DNA from: Plasmopara viticola
Lineage: Eukaryota > Oomycota > Peronosporomycetes > Peronosporales > Peronosporaceae
DNA: 64,000 nucleotides
Reading direction: 5' to 3'
NCBI GenBank assembly: GCA_001695595.3
Contig: MBPM02000120.1
Span: 1 to 64,000, forward strand
A model generated the notes under the pieces. It was not told the origin of the DNA, did no database searches, and was given only the letters and a program-made list of their open reading frames with translations. Below, piece after piece: positions 12,932 to 25,192 of this stretch (positions are counted from its first letter, which is position 1; every line of letters begins with the position of its first letter). A program made the translations under genes and the position numbers.

Positions 12932-15900
12932 ATGAGCCCAACGACCATGTCCTCCACGCAAGATGTCTCGTCAAAAGTATTTGTCGACAAATTCAACGGG
13001 GATAACTACGCTACGTGGTGCCGGTACATGCGCGGCGTGTTTCTCACCAAGTCGGTGTGGCACGTGGTGAATCGGGAGGTCACGCCGACATTCACTGATG
13101 CTCGCGCCAGCGATGAGTACGTCAGAGCCAGCAACATTGCGTTCGGCTTGATGCTACTACACATGGACGCGGATTATCATCATGTAGTCGACAATTGCGA
13201 AGAAGCCTATGCTGCCTGGATCCGTATCAAAACACTTTACGGCGGGTCGCAAAAGGCTGGTCGCATTTACCTGAAGCGCCAACTTTTCAGCATGGAAATG
13301 GCGGAAGGCGACAACGTCCTGCATCACTGCAACGAGGTTCTCAACATCAGCGCCAAGCTAAGCAGTATCGGTGCCAAGATGGAAGATGAGGACGTCGCGA
13401 TTTGTCTGCTTCGGAGTTTACCAAAAAGCTACGAGAACGTCGTGCTAAACTTGGAGATGAGCAGTGCAGAATTGCGGACGCAAGACGTTGTGAAGGTGCT
13501 GACAAATGAGCACATCAAGCGACAAGGTGAGAAGACTCCAGCGGTGAAAACTGAAGACGCAGCCAAGGCGTTCAGTGCCGAAAGAGAGTCCCGCCAATGC
13601 ACATATTGTGGCAAATTGGGGCATACGATGGAACGATGCTGGACCAAGCAAAAGGATGACAATCGAGGAGCTCGACGCGGCGTACAAAATCGTGGACGCG
13701 GAGCAAGTAACGTACAGTTTCGGTACAACAACGACAATGATTACGACCGGATCGCATTTGCAGTATCATTGGAATGTGAGCTGTCTTCAGGCAAAGATAT
13801 GCCAGGCATGTGGGCCATTGACAGTGGTGCCACGCACCACATTTGCTACGACAAGTCCAAGTTTCGGACTCTCGATGAACAAAGTTGTGGCGAACTTGCG
13901 GTAGCAGATGGAAGCAAAACCGCAATTATGGGTGTGGGAACCATTTTTGAGCGGGTGGTGCTACCTAACGGGGACATACGCGACATTGAAATCAAAGATG
14001 CGCTTTACGTTCCAAAGATGAGCAAGAACCTACTTTCTGTCCCGCAGATTAACAAAAGCGGTTGTTTCCAAGTGGTGTTTGACGGTGCCCGCATGGACAT
14101 TGAGTCGAAGATTTCGAAAGGGATAGTGGCAACAGCCGACCTAGTTGACGGTCTTTACTGGCTTCGGACTTTACGGCCATCGGCTAATACGACTGAATCA
14201 AGTAACAAGATTGACCTGCATGCACGATTGGGTCACGCACCTTGTGACGTGCTCCACAAAATGATTACTGGTGGAATGATTAAAGACGTTCGTGATGCAT
14301 CAATGTCAACTTTGCCGAACATTTGTCGCGGGTGCCAAGAGGGCAAGATGGTCCAGAAACCGTTTCCAAGTAATCCTGACAAGCGTCGATTTGCCTTCTT
14401 TGAGCTTCTCCACTTTGACATCTGCGGCCCAATGGAGCAAGTATCACTTGGGGAAGCAAGTATCTCCTACTAATTGTGGATGAGGCCAGTGGATGTATGA
14501 AGGGTTTCTGCTTGCAAGCCAGATCGGACAGCGAAGATGCAATCAAGACTTACATTTTGAAGGTTCAGACTCAGTTTGGAAAGAAAGTCAAGTTCGTACG
14601 TCATGACGGAGCTCGTGAGTTTGCGACCAACTCGTTAAAGATTTTTTACGAGAACAAGGGTATCGAGCAGCAGGTAACAGTCCCATATGCGCATCAAACC
14701 AACGGAACAGCTGAGCGCGCAATAAGGACGATTGTGACTATTGGACGCAGCATACTACATCACGCTAAGCTGGACAAGAGTTTTTGGGGAGAAGCCGCTA
14801 TGACTGCAATATACATCAAGAACCGCCTTCCCTCACCAAAAATCAAGAACAAGACTCCATTCGAGATCATTCACAAGCTCAAGCCAAGCGTTGGACATAT
14901 GCGCGTTTTCGGGTGTCGGGCCTACGTTTTGACTCCGAAAGAAAAGAGGCTCAAGTGGGACCCCAAGTCTCGAGTTGGTGTGTTTGTGGGCTATGAAGAA
15001 GTGTCCAAAGCATATCGAGTCTACGACATTCAAACTCAGCAGATAGTGATCAGTCGGGACGTAAAGTTTGACGAATCAAGTTTTGGTGATTTGGAAGTCA
15101 ACATTTTTGACGACATTGAGGAAGCAAACATTGACTTCGACTCACTCGAAATAGAAGACGACGGATTTACATACACGACGAACTTCAAGCAAACAGGTAA
15201 GCGCAAGCAGCATCAATCAGAAAGAGCTTCAAGTTCCGAGTATCGTGAAGCAGGACTGGATGAAACAAGTGCTCCTGAAGAAATGGACTCACGTCAAAAC
15301 AAGCGACAATCTCGTATGCGATCAGGACCTAGCATTAATCAAGAATCACAGGCTTCCGAAGACGAAAACATAGACTTAACTTCACCGACATTCTGGCGTG
15401 CGAGTGTGAACGCTGTCGAAGCTTCCGACTTATCCGAGCCAAACACTTATCAAGAAGCTATAAGTGGACCCGATCAGCTTCATTGGCGCAAAGCCATTCG
15501 TGCGGAACTTGATTCAATGCGGCTTCGTCAAGTCTTTCGAGCTGCAAAGTTGCCATCAGGACTTCAAGCTATCGGGACTAAGTGGGTGTTTAAGATCAAG
15601 CGAAAGGCTGACGGCTCAATCGAGAAATACAAGGCTCGACTCGTGGCAAAGGGTTTTCGACAAAAATACGGAATCGACTATACAGAAACGTTTTCGCCTG
15701 TGGTCAAGTACGTGACGTTACGGATGGTCATCGCTTTGACGAAGTACTTTGAGTGGCCACTTGATCAATTGGACGTTGTGACAGCTTTTCTGTATGGAAG
15801 GATGAAGGAAGCTGTTTACTGCACTACACCAGAGGGAGTTGAACTTGATGAAGAATTCGACTGTCTTGTACTCGACAAGGCAATTTATGGTCTGAAGCAA

Positions 15901-16986
15901 GCTTCTCGCGTATGGAATGAGACCTTTGATGAGTTTGTGTGCTCGATTGGATATCAAGTTTCAGCCTTCGATCCGTGCCTATACATCAAGGTCTCAAACA
16001 ACGGCTGCGCGCTACTTCTGGTATATGTTGATGATGTTCTAATTACCGGGAGTTCAACAGCATTGATTGTGGATACGAAGATTGCCTTAAAGAGTCGCTT
16101 TGAGATGACCGATAGTGGCAAGTGCGCGTTTGTCCTGGGCATCGAGCTTGTAGATAGTGACAACGGCAGTGTCACAATGTGTCAACGGCGATACATCAAT
16201 GACATTCTCAAGCGATTTGGTATGGAAGATTGCAAGTCAGTTATAAGTCCAACAGACATTAGCACAAAGCTTGTACCAAGCAACTCTGCAACCAAGGTAA
16301 ACGCGCCATTTCGAGAAGCGGTTGGGGCTCTGATGCATCTGTCGACAGCGACGCGGCCGGACATTGCATTTGCAGTTGGCTATGTATCAAGGTTTATGGA
16401 AAACCCACAGATTGAGCATTGGACTGCAGTCAAGCGTATATTTTGCTATCTGCAAGGTACAAAGTCTCATGGAATCTGCTTTCAGCCCGGCAACGAAGTC
16501 AACTTTTGTGGATACTCGGATGCTGATTGGGCAGGTGATCACACCGACCGCAAGTCAACTTCTGGTTTCGCCTTCATACTGATGAGTGCTCCGGTAAGCT
16601 GGGGGAGTAAAAAGCAGTCAAGCGTCTCATTGTCAACCAGCGAAGCTGAGTACATTGCTCTAAGCTTAGCAGTTCAAGAAGGTAAATGGGTTCATCGCTT
16701 ACTATGCGAGATTCTGGATGCGGCAGGTGAGCCTGGACCGGAGCTCAAGATTCTTGATGACAACCAGTCTTGCCTCAAGATGACCAAGAATCCTGTCAAT
16801 CACGGCCGAGCCAAGCATATCGACATCAAGTACCACCACATTCGCGACGAAGTCAAGCGTGGCGAAATACATCTTGAGTATTGCGAGACCGAAAACATGC
16901 TGGCGGACATTATGACAAAAGGCTTACCAGGACCGCGCCACAAGACCATGACAGCGGCGCTTGGCATACAAGCCGGTTCGCATTGA
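12932..16986 (+). pseudogene. Family A gag-pol polyprotein, unit 4 (one one-base deletion)
   Basis: The gag run has five A, so Gag, zinc knuckle, protease and the start of integrase are one frame (12932-14473). The only lesion seen is GGGG for GGGGG at 14450-14453, which shifts the frame within the integrase core. The second frame (14476-16986, 836 codons) carries the rest of integrase with the DX35E pair, RT with YVDD and complete RNase H. Apart from this single base the copy looks functional. Confidence 0.92.
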
Positions 16987-16993
16987 GGGGGCG

Positions 16994-17258
16994 TATTGAG
17001 GGTTATGGGTTTCAGGTAACGTACACAACCCAACCCGGTCCAATCCGAACCGCGGTTCAACATAGTTTTCACTTTTTACGATTTAAGGTAATTACGTTAT
17101 GTAGAATGAGTGGTTACGAGTTGTAGGACTTTAAACCCCAATAAATCAATCACTTCCAAATTTACTTCCTCTCAGTCAAGTGTCTTCGCGTTAACGCAAA
17201 CGACCCTTCACTTCGCTTCTTCAGCCTCCCCTTACCTTCCGGCCTCAAACAATCAACA
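16994..17258 (+). repeat. Family A LTR, copy 4 (265 bp)
   Basis: It is shared by units 4 and 5, with the same length and termini as copies 2, 3 and 5. Confidence 0.9.
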
Positions 17259-17262
17259 GGTT

Positions 17263-20200
17263 ATGAGCCCAACGACCATGTCCTCCACGCAAGATGTCTC
17301 GTCAAAAGTATTTGTCGACAAATTCAACGGGGATAACTACGCTACGTGGTGCCGGTACATGCGCGGCGTGTTTCTCACCAAGTCGGTGTGGCACGTGGTG
17401 AATCGGGAGGTCACGCCGACATTCACTGATGCTCGCGCCAGCGATGAGTACGTCAGAGCCAGCAACATTGCGTTCGGCTTGATGCTACTACACATGGACG
17501 CGGATTATCATCATGTAGTCGACAATTGCGAAGAAGCCTATGCTGCCTGGATCCGTATCAAAACACTTTACGGCGGGTCGCAAAAGGCTGGTCGCATTTA
17601 CCTGAAGCGCCAACTTTTCAGCATGGAAATGGCGGAAGGCGACAACGTCCTGCATCACTGCAACGAGGTTCTCAACATCAGCGCCAAGCTAAGCAGTATC
17701 GGTGCCAAGATGGAAGATGAGGACGTCGCGATTTGTCTGCTTCGGAGTTTACCAAAAAGCTACGAGAACGTCGTGCTAAACTTGGAGATGAGCAGTGCAG
17801 AATTGCGGACGCAAGACGTTGTGAAGGTGCTGACAAATGAGCACATCAAGCGACAAGGTGAGAAGACTCCAGCGGTGAAAACTGAAGACGCAGCCAAGGC
17901 GTTCAGTGCCGAAAGAGAGTCCCGCCAATGCACATATTGTGGCAAATTGGGGCATACGATGGAACGATGCTGGACCAAGCAAAAGGATGACAATCGAGGA
18001 GCTCGACGCGGCGTACAAAATCGTGGACGCGGAGCAAGTAACGTACAGTTTCGGTACAACAACGACAATGATTACGACCGGATCGCATTTGCAGTATCAT
18101 TGGAATGTGAGCTGTCTTCAGGCAAAGATATGCCAGGCATGTGGGCCATTGACAGTGGTGCCACGCACCACATTTGCTACGACAAGTCCAAGTTTCGGAC
18201 TCTCGATGAACAAAGTTGTGGCGAACTTGCGGTAGCAGATGGAAGCAAAACCGCAATTATGGGTGTGGGAACCATTTTTGAGCGGGTGGTGCTACCTAAC
18301 GGGGACATACGCGACATTGAAATCAAAGATGCGCTTTACGTTCCAAAGATGAGCAAGAACCTACTTTCTGTCCCGCAGATTAACAAAAGCGGTTGTTAAT
18401 AAGTGGTGTTTGACGGTGCCCGCATGGACATTGAGTCGAAGATTTCGAAAGGGATAGTGGCAACAGCCGACCTAGTTGACGGTCTTTACTGGCTTCGGAC
18501 TTTACGGCCATCGGCTAATACGACTGAATCAAGTAACAAGATTGACCTGCATGCACGATTGGGTCACGCACCTTGTGACGTGCTCCACAAAATGATTACT
18601 GGTGGAATGATTAAAGACGTTCGTGATGCATCAATGTCAACTTTGCCGAACATTTGTCGCGGGTGCCAAGAGGGCAAGATGGTCCAGAAACCGTTTCCAA
18701 GTAATCCTGACAAGCGTCGATTTGCCTTCTTTGAGCTTCTCCACTTTGACATCTGCGGCCCAATGGAGCAAGTATCACTTGGGGGAAGCAAGTATCTCCT
18801 ACTAATTGTGGATGAGGCCAGTGGATGTATGAAGGGTTTCTGCTTGCAAGCCAGATCGGACAGCGAAGATGCAATCAAGACTTACATTTTGAAGGTTCAG
18901 ACTCAGTTTGGAAAGAAAGTCAAGTTCGTACGTCATGACGGAGCTCGTGAGTTTGCGACCAACTCGTTAAAGATTTTTTACGAGAACAAGGGTATCGAGC
19001 AGCAGGTAACAGTCCCATATGCGCATCAAACCAACGGAACAGCTGAGCGCGCAATAAGGACGATTGTGACTATTGGACGCAGCATACTACATCACGCTAA
19101 GCTGGACAAGAGTTTTTGGGGAGAAGCCGCTATGACTGCAATATACATCAAGAACCGCCTTCCCTCACCAAAAATCAAGAACAAGACTCCATTCGAGATC
19201 ATTCACAAGCTCAAGCCAAGCGTTGGACATATGCGCGTTTTCGGGTGTCGGGCCTACGTTTTGACTCCGAAAGAAAAGAGGCTCAAGTGGGACCCCAAGT
19301 CTCGAGTTGGTGTGTTTGTGGGCTATGAAGAAGTGTCCAAAGCATATCGAGTCTACGACATTCAAACTCAGCAGATAGTGATCAGTCGGGACGTAAAGTT
19401 TGACGAATCAAGTTTTGGTGATTTGGAAGTCAACATTTTTGACGACATTGAGGAAGCAAACATTGACTTCGACTCACTCGAAATAGAAGACGACGGATTT
19501 ACATACACGACGAACTTCAAGCAAACAGGTAAGCGCAAGCAGCATCAATCAGAAAGAGCTTCAAGTTCCGAGTATCGTGAAGCAGGACTGGATGAAACAA
19601 GTGCTCCTGAAGAAATGGACTCACGTCAAAACAAGCGACAATCTCGTATGCGATCAGGACCTAGCATTAATCAAGAATCACAGGCTTCCGAAGACGAAAA
19701 CATAGACTTAACTTCACCGACATTCTGGCGTGCGAGTGTGAACGCTGTCGAAGCTTCCGACTTATCCGAGCCAAACACTTATCAAGAAGCTATAAGTGGA
19801 CCCGATCAGCTTCATTGGCGCAAAGCCATTCGTGCGGAACTTGATTCAATGCGGCTTCGTCAAGTCTTTCGAGCTGCAAAGTTGCCATCAGGACTTCAAG
19901 CTATCGGGACTAAGTGGGTGTTTAAGATCAAGCGAAAGGCTGACGGCTCAATCGAGAAATACAAGGCTCGACTCGTGGCAAAGGGTTTTCGACAAAAATA
20001 CGGAATCGACTATACAGAAACGTTTTCGCCTGTGGTCAAGTACGTGACGTTACGGATGGTCATCGCTTTGACGAAGTACTTTGAGTGGCCACTTGATCAA
20101 TTGGACGTTGTGACAGCTTTTCTGTATGGAAGGATGAAGGAAGCTGTTTACTGCACTACACCAGAGGGAGTTGAACTTGATGAAGAATTCGACTGTCTTG

Positions 20201-21318
20201 TACTCGACAAGGCAATTTATGGTCTGAAGCAAGCTTCTCGCGTATGGAATGAGACCTTTGATGAGTTTGTGTGCTCGATTGGATATCAAGTTTCAGCCTT
20301 CGATCCGTGCCTATACATCAAGGTCTCAAACAACGGCTGCGCGCTACTTCTGGTATATGTTGATGATGTTCTAATTACCGGGAGTTCAACAGCATTGATT
20401 GTGGATACGAAGATTGCCTTAAAGAGTCGCTTTGAGATGACCGATAGTGGCAAGTGCGCGTTTGTCCTGGGCATCGAGCTTGTAGATAGTGACAACGGCA
20501 GTGTCACAATGTGTCAACGGCGATACATCAATGACATTCTCAAGCGATTTGGTATGGAAGATTGCAAGTCAGTTATAAGTCCAACAGACATTAGCACAAA
20601 GCTTGTACCAAGCAACTCTGCAACCAAGGTAAACGCGCCATTTCGAGAAGCGGTTGGGGCTCTGATGCATCTGTCGACAGCGACGCGGCCGGACATTGCA
20701 TTTGCAGTTGGCTATGTATCAAGGTTTATGGAAAACCCACAGATTGAGCATTGGACTGCAGTCAAGCGTATATTTTGCTATCTGCAAGGTACAAAGTCTC
20801 ATGGAATCTGCTTTCAGCCCGGCAACGAAGTCAACTTTTGTGGATACTCGGATGCTGATTGGGCAGGTGATCACACCGACCGCAAGTCAACTTCTGGTTT
20901 CGCCTTCATACTGATGAGTGCTCCGGTAAGCTGGGGGAGTAAAAAGCAGTCAAGCGTCTCATTGTCAACCAGCGAAGCTGAGTACATTGCTCTAAGCTTA
21001 GCAGTTCAAGAAGGTAAATGGGTTCATCGCTTACTATGCGAGATTCTGGATGCGGCAGGTGAGCCTGGACCGGAGCTCAAGATTCTTGATGACAACCAGT
21101 CTTGCCTCAAGATGACCAAGAATCCTGTCAATCACGGCCGAGCCAAGCATATCGACATCAAGTACCACCACATTCGCGACGAAGTCAAGCGTGGCGAAAT
21201 ACATCTTGAGTATTGCGAGACCGAAAACATGCTGGCGGACATTATGACAAAAGGCTTACCAGGACCGCGCCACAAGACCATGACAGCGGCGCTTGGCATA
21301 CAAGCCGGTTCGCATTGA
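17263..21318 (+). CDS. Family A Copia gag-pol polyprotein, unit 5 (open except two adjacent stops)
   Basis: This is the reference copy of family A, 1351 codons in one frame from the ATG inside the primer-binding site. Residue positions are read from the sequence. The Gag capsid-like region is followed by a CCHC zinc knuckle at 223-236. The aspartic protease DSG starts at D297. The integrase zinc-binding HHCC begins near H430, and the integrase triad is D496, D559 and E595 (DX35E). RT YVDD is at 1032-1035. RNase H acidic residues lie at D1197, E1238 or E1240, and D1277. Two consecutive TAA codons at 18397-18402 (residues 379-380) replace the Phe-Gln of units 1-4, between protease and integrase. 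A single-frame layout is typical of Copia. The integrase D2 block reads RHDGAREF instead of the usual DNGGEF type. Confidence 0.9.
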
Positions 21319-21325
21319 GGGGGCG

Positions 21326-21590
21326 TATTGAGGGTTATGGGTTTCAGGTAACGTACACAACCCAACCCGGTCCAATCCGAACCGCGGTTCAACATAGTTT
21401 TCACTTTTTACGATTTAAGGTAATTACGTTATGTAGAATGAGTGGTTACGAGTTGTAGGACTTTAAACCCCAATAAATCAATCACTTCCAAATTTACTTC
21501 CTCTCAGTCAAGTGTCTTCGCGTTAACGCAAACGACCCTTCACTTCGCTTCTTCAGCCTCCCCTTACCTTCCGGCCTCAAACAATCAACA
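21326..21590 (+). repeat. Family A LTR, copy 5 (265 bp)
   Basis: It is shared by units 5 and 6, has the same termini as the other copies, and the primer-binding site follows at 21591-21602. Confidence 0.9.
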
Positions 21591-21594
21591 GGTT

Positions 21595-24500
21595 ATGAGC
21601 CCAACGACCATGTCCTCCACGCAAGATGTCTCGTCAAAAGTATTTGTCGACAAATTCAACGGGGATAACTACGCTACGTGGTGCCGGTACATGCGCGGCG
21701 TGTTTCTCACCAAGTCGGTGTGGCACGTGGTGAATCGGGAGGTCACGCCGACATTCACTGATGCTCGCGCCAGCGATGAGTACGTCAGAGCCAGCAACAT
21801 TGCGTTCGGCTTGATGCTACTACACATGGACGCGGATTATCATCATGTAGTCGACAATTGCGAAGAAGCCTATGCTGCCTGGATCCGTATCAAAACACTT
21901 TACGGCGGGTCGCAAAAGGCTGGTCGCATTTACCTGAAGCGCCAACTTTTCAGCATGGAAATGGCGGAAGGCGACAACGTCCTGCATCACTGCAACGAGG
22001 TTCTCAACATCAGCGCCAAGCTAAGCAGTATCGGTGCCAAGATGGAAGATGAGGACGTCGCGATTTGTCTGCTTCGGAGTTTACCAAAAAGCTACGAGAA
22101 CGTCGTGCTAAACTTGGAGATGAGCAGTGCAGAATTGCGGACGCAAGACGTTGTGAAGGTGCTGACAAATGAGCACATCAAGCGACAAGGTGAGAAGACT
22201 CCAGCGGTGAAAACTGAAGACGCAGCCAAGGCGTTCAGTGCCGAAAGAGAGTCCCGCCAATGCACATATTGTGGCAAATTGGGGCATACGATGGAACGAT
22301 GCTGGACCAAGCAAAAGGATGACAATCGAGGAGCTCGACGCGGCGTACAAAATCGTGGACGCGGAGCAAGTAACGTACAGTTTCGGTACAACAACGACAA
22401 TGATTACGACCGGATCGCATTTGCAGTATCATTGGAATGTGAGCTGTCTTCAGGCAAAGATATGCCAGGCATGTGGGCCATTGACAGTGGTGCCACGCAC
22501 CACATTTGCTACGACAAGTCCAAGTTTCGGACTCTCGATGAACAAAGTTGTGGCGAACTTGCGGTAGCAGATGGAAGCAAAACCGCAATTATGGGTGTGG
22601 GAACCATTTTTGAGCGGGTGGTGCTACCTAACGGGGACATACGCGACATTGAAATCAAAGATGCGCTTTACGTTCCAAAGATGAGCAAGAACCTACTTTC
22701 TGTCCCGCAGATTAACAAAAGCGGTTGTTTCAAGTGGTGTTTGACGGTGCCCGCATGGACATTGAGTCGAAGATTTCGAAAGGGATAGTGGCAACAGCCG
22801 ACCTAGTTGACGGTCTTTACTGGCTTCGGACTTTACGGCCATCGGCTAATACGACTGAATCAAGTAACAAGATTGACCTGCATGCACGATTGGGTCACGC
22901 ACCTTGTGACGTGCTCCACAAAATGATTACTGGTGGAATGATTAAAGACGTTCGTGATGCATCAATGTCAACTTTGCCGAACATTTGTCGCGGGTGCCAA
23001 GAGGGCAAGATGGTCCAGAAACCGTTTCCAAGTAATCCTGACAAGCGTCGATTTGCCTTCTTTGAGCTTCTCCACTTTGACATCTGCGGCCCAATGGAGC
23101 AAGTATCACTTGGGGGAAGTAAGTATCTCCTACTAATTGTGGATGAGGCCAGTGGATGTATGAAGGGTTTCTGCTTGCAAGCCAGATCGGACAGCGAAGA
23201 TGCAATCAAGACTTACATTTTGAAGGTTCAGACTCAGTTTGGAAAGAAAGTCAAGTTCGTACGTCATGACGGAGCTCGTGAGTTTGCGACCAACTCGTTA
23301 AAGATTTTTTACGAGAACAAGGGTATCGAGCAGCAGGTAACAGTCCCATATGCGCATCAAACCAACGGAACAGCTGAGCGCGCAATAAGGACGATTGTGA
23401 CTATTGGACGCAGCATACTACATCACGCTAAGCTGGACAAGAGTTTTTGGGGAGAAGCCGCTATGACTGCAATATACATCAAGAACCGCCTTCCCTCACC
23501 AAAAATCAAGAACAAGACTCCATTCGAGATCATTCACAAGCTCAAGCCAAGCGTTGGACATATGCGCGTTTTCGGGTGTCGGGCCTACGTTTTGACTCCG
23601 AAAGAAAAGAGGCTCAAGTGGGACCCCAAGTCTCGAGTTGGTGTGTTTGTGGGCTATGAAGAAGTGTCCAAAGCATATCGAGTCTACGACATTCAAACTC
23701 AGCAGATAGTGATCAGTCGGGACGTAAAGTTTGACGAATCAAGTTTTGGTGATTTGGAAGTCAACATTTTTGACGACATTGAGGAAGCAAACATTGACTT
23801 CGACTCACTCGAAATAGAAGACGACGGATTTACATACACGACGAACTTCAAGCAAACAGGTAAGCGCAAGCAGCATCAATCAGAAAGAGCTTCAAGTTCC
23901 GAGTATCGTGAAGCAGGACTGGATGAAACAAGTGCTCCTGAAGAAATGGACTCACGTCAAAACAAGCGACAATCTCGTATGCGATCAGGACCTAGCATTA
24001 ATCAAGAATCACAGGCTTCCGAAGACGAAAACATAGACTTAACTTCACCGACATTCTGGCGTGCAAGTGTGAACGCTGTCGAAGCTTCCGACTTATCCGA
24101 GCCAAACACTTATCAAGAAGCTATAAGTGGACCCGATCAGCTTCATTGGCGCAAAGCCATTCGTGCGGAACTTGATTCAATGCGGCTTCGTCAAGTCTTT
24201 CGAGCTGCAAAGTTGCCATCAGGACTTCAAGCTATCGGGACTAAGTGGGTGTTTAAGATCAAGCGAAAGGCTGACGGCTCAATCGAGAAATACAAGGCTC
24301 GACTCGTGGCAAAGGGTTTTCGACAAAAATACGGAATCGACTATACAGAAACGTTTTCGCCTGTGGTCAAGTACGTGACGTTACGGATGGTCATCGCTTT
24401 GACGAAGTACTTTGAGTGGCCACTTGATCAATTGGACGTTGTGACAGCTTTTCTGTATGGAAGGATGAAGGAAGCTGTTTACTGCACTACACCAGAGGGA

Positions 24501-24907
24501 GTTGAACTTGATGAAGAATTCGACTGTCTTGTACTCGACAAGGCAATTTATGGTCTGAAGCAAGCTTCTCGCGTATGGAATGAGACCTTTGATGAGTTTG
24601 TGTGCTCGATTGGATATCAAGTTTCAGCCTTCGATCCGTGCCTATACATCAAGGTCTCAAACAACGGCTGCGCGCTACTTCTGGTATATGTTGATGATGT
24701 TCTAATTACCGGGAGTTCAACAGCATTGATTGTGGATACGAAGATTGCCTTAAAGAGTCGCTTTGAGATGACCGATAGTGGCAAGTGCGCGTTTGTCCTG
24801 GGCATCGAGCTTGTAGATAGTGACAACGGCAGTGTCACAATGTGTCAACGGCGATACATCAATGACATTCTCAAGCGATTTGGTATGGAAGATTGCAAGT
24901 CAGTTAT
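21595..24907 (+). pseudogene. Family A gag-pol polyprotein, unit 6, 5' part (split by B1)
   Basis: Gag, protease, integrase and RT through YVDD and the region after it are present. A one-base loss at about 22731 lies at the very codons that are TAATAA in unit 5. The reading frame then runs until B1 inserted after GTTAT (24903-24907). Its last apparent codons (to 24962) come from the B1 LTR. The remainder of the unit resumes at 33959. Confidence 0.92.
24903..24907. repeat. Target-site duplication of B1 (left copy, GTTAT)
   Basis: GTTAT precedes the first B1 LTR base (24908) and recurs at 33959-33963 just after the last B1 LTR base. The intact sequence in units 1-5 has it only once (CAGTTATAAG). 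This proves B1 arrived by integrase-type insertion into an existing family A unit. Confidence 0.95.
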
Positions 24908-25188
24908 TGTTGTCGAAGATGCTGGTGATGATACGCCTCGACCAGCGACTACATATCAGTAAGTATTGGTATCTGCAATCAGTTGATGACTGACTGAGGG
25001 AGCGGGTTCAAGATGGGCAAATGATCGGTTTCGGGATGGGAAGATGATTGCGCCCGGATGGTGAGTTGTTCTGATTGGCTTAGATAAATCATTGGCTTAG
25101 AGGTAGCATGTAGTTGTGAACTAAGGACCTTTTCAAATATATTCACTTTGCATTTTGCCAACTAGTGCTCACTTCGACCTTTTCAACA
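24908..25188 (+). repeat. B1 5' LTR (281 bp)
   Basis: It starts TGTTGTCGAAG and ends CTTTTCAACA, with the primer-binding site at 25189-25200. It contains two ATTGG (inverted CCAAT) boxes in the direct repeat ATTGGCTTAG and an Inr-FPR core promoter at 25142-25159. Confidence 0.95.
25142..25159 (+). promoter_or_regulatory. Oomycete-type core promoter (Inr-FPR) in the B LTR
   Basis: TTCACTTT (Inr YTCANTYY) and CATTTTGCC (FPR CAWTTTNYY, exact) are separated by one base, just downstream of an AT-rich AAATATA stretch. This is the arrangement described for oomycete genes and places the start of R near 25145, nucleotide 238 of the LTR. The same 18 bp recur in the B1 3' LTR (33912-33929) and in reverse in B2 (30544-30561). 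Confidence 0.7.
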
Positions 25189-25192
25189 GGTT

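Noticed and set aside
1..24907. Satellite DNA or CRISPR-like array
   Set aside because: The repeat unit is a full 4.3-kb retrotransposon with LTR and primer site. There are no short spaced repeats.
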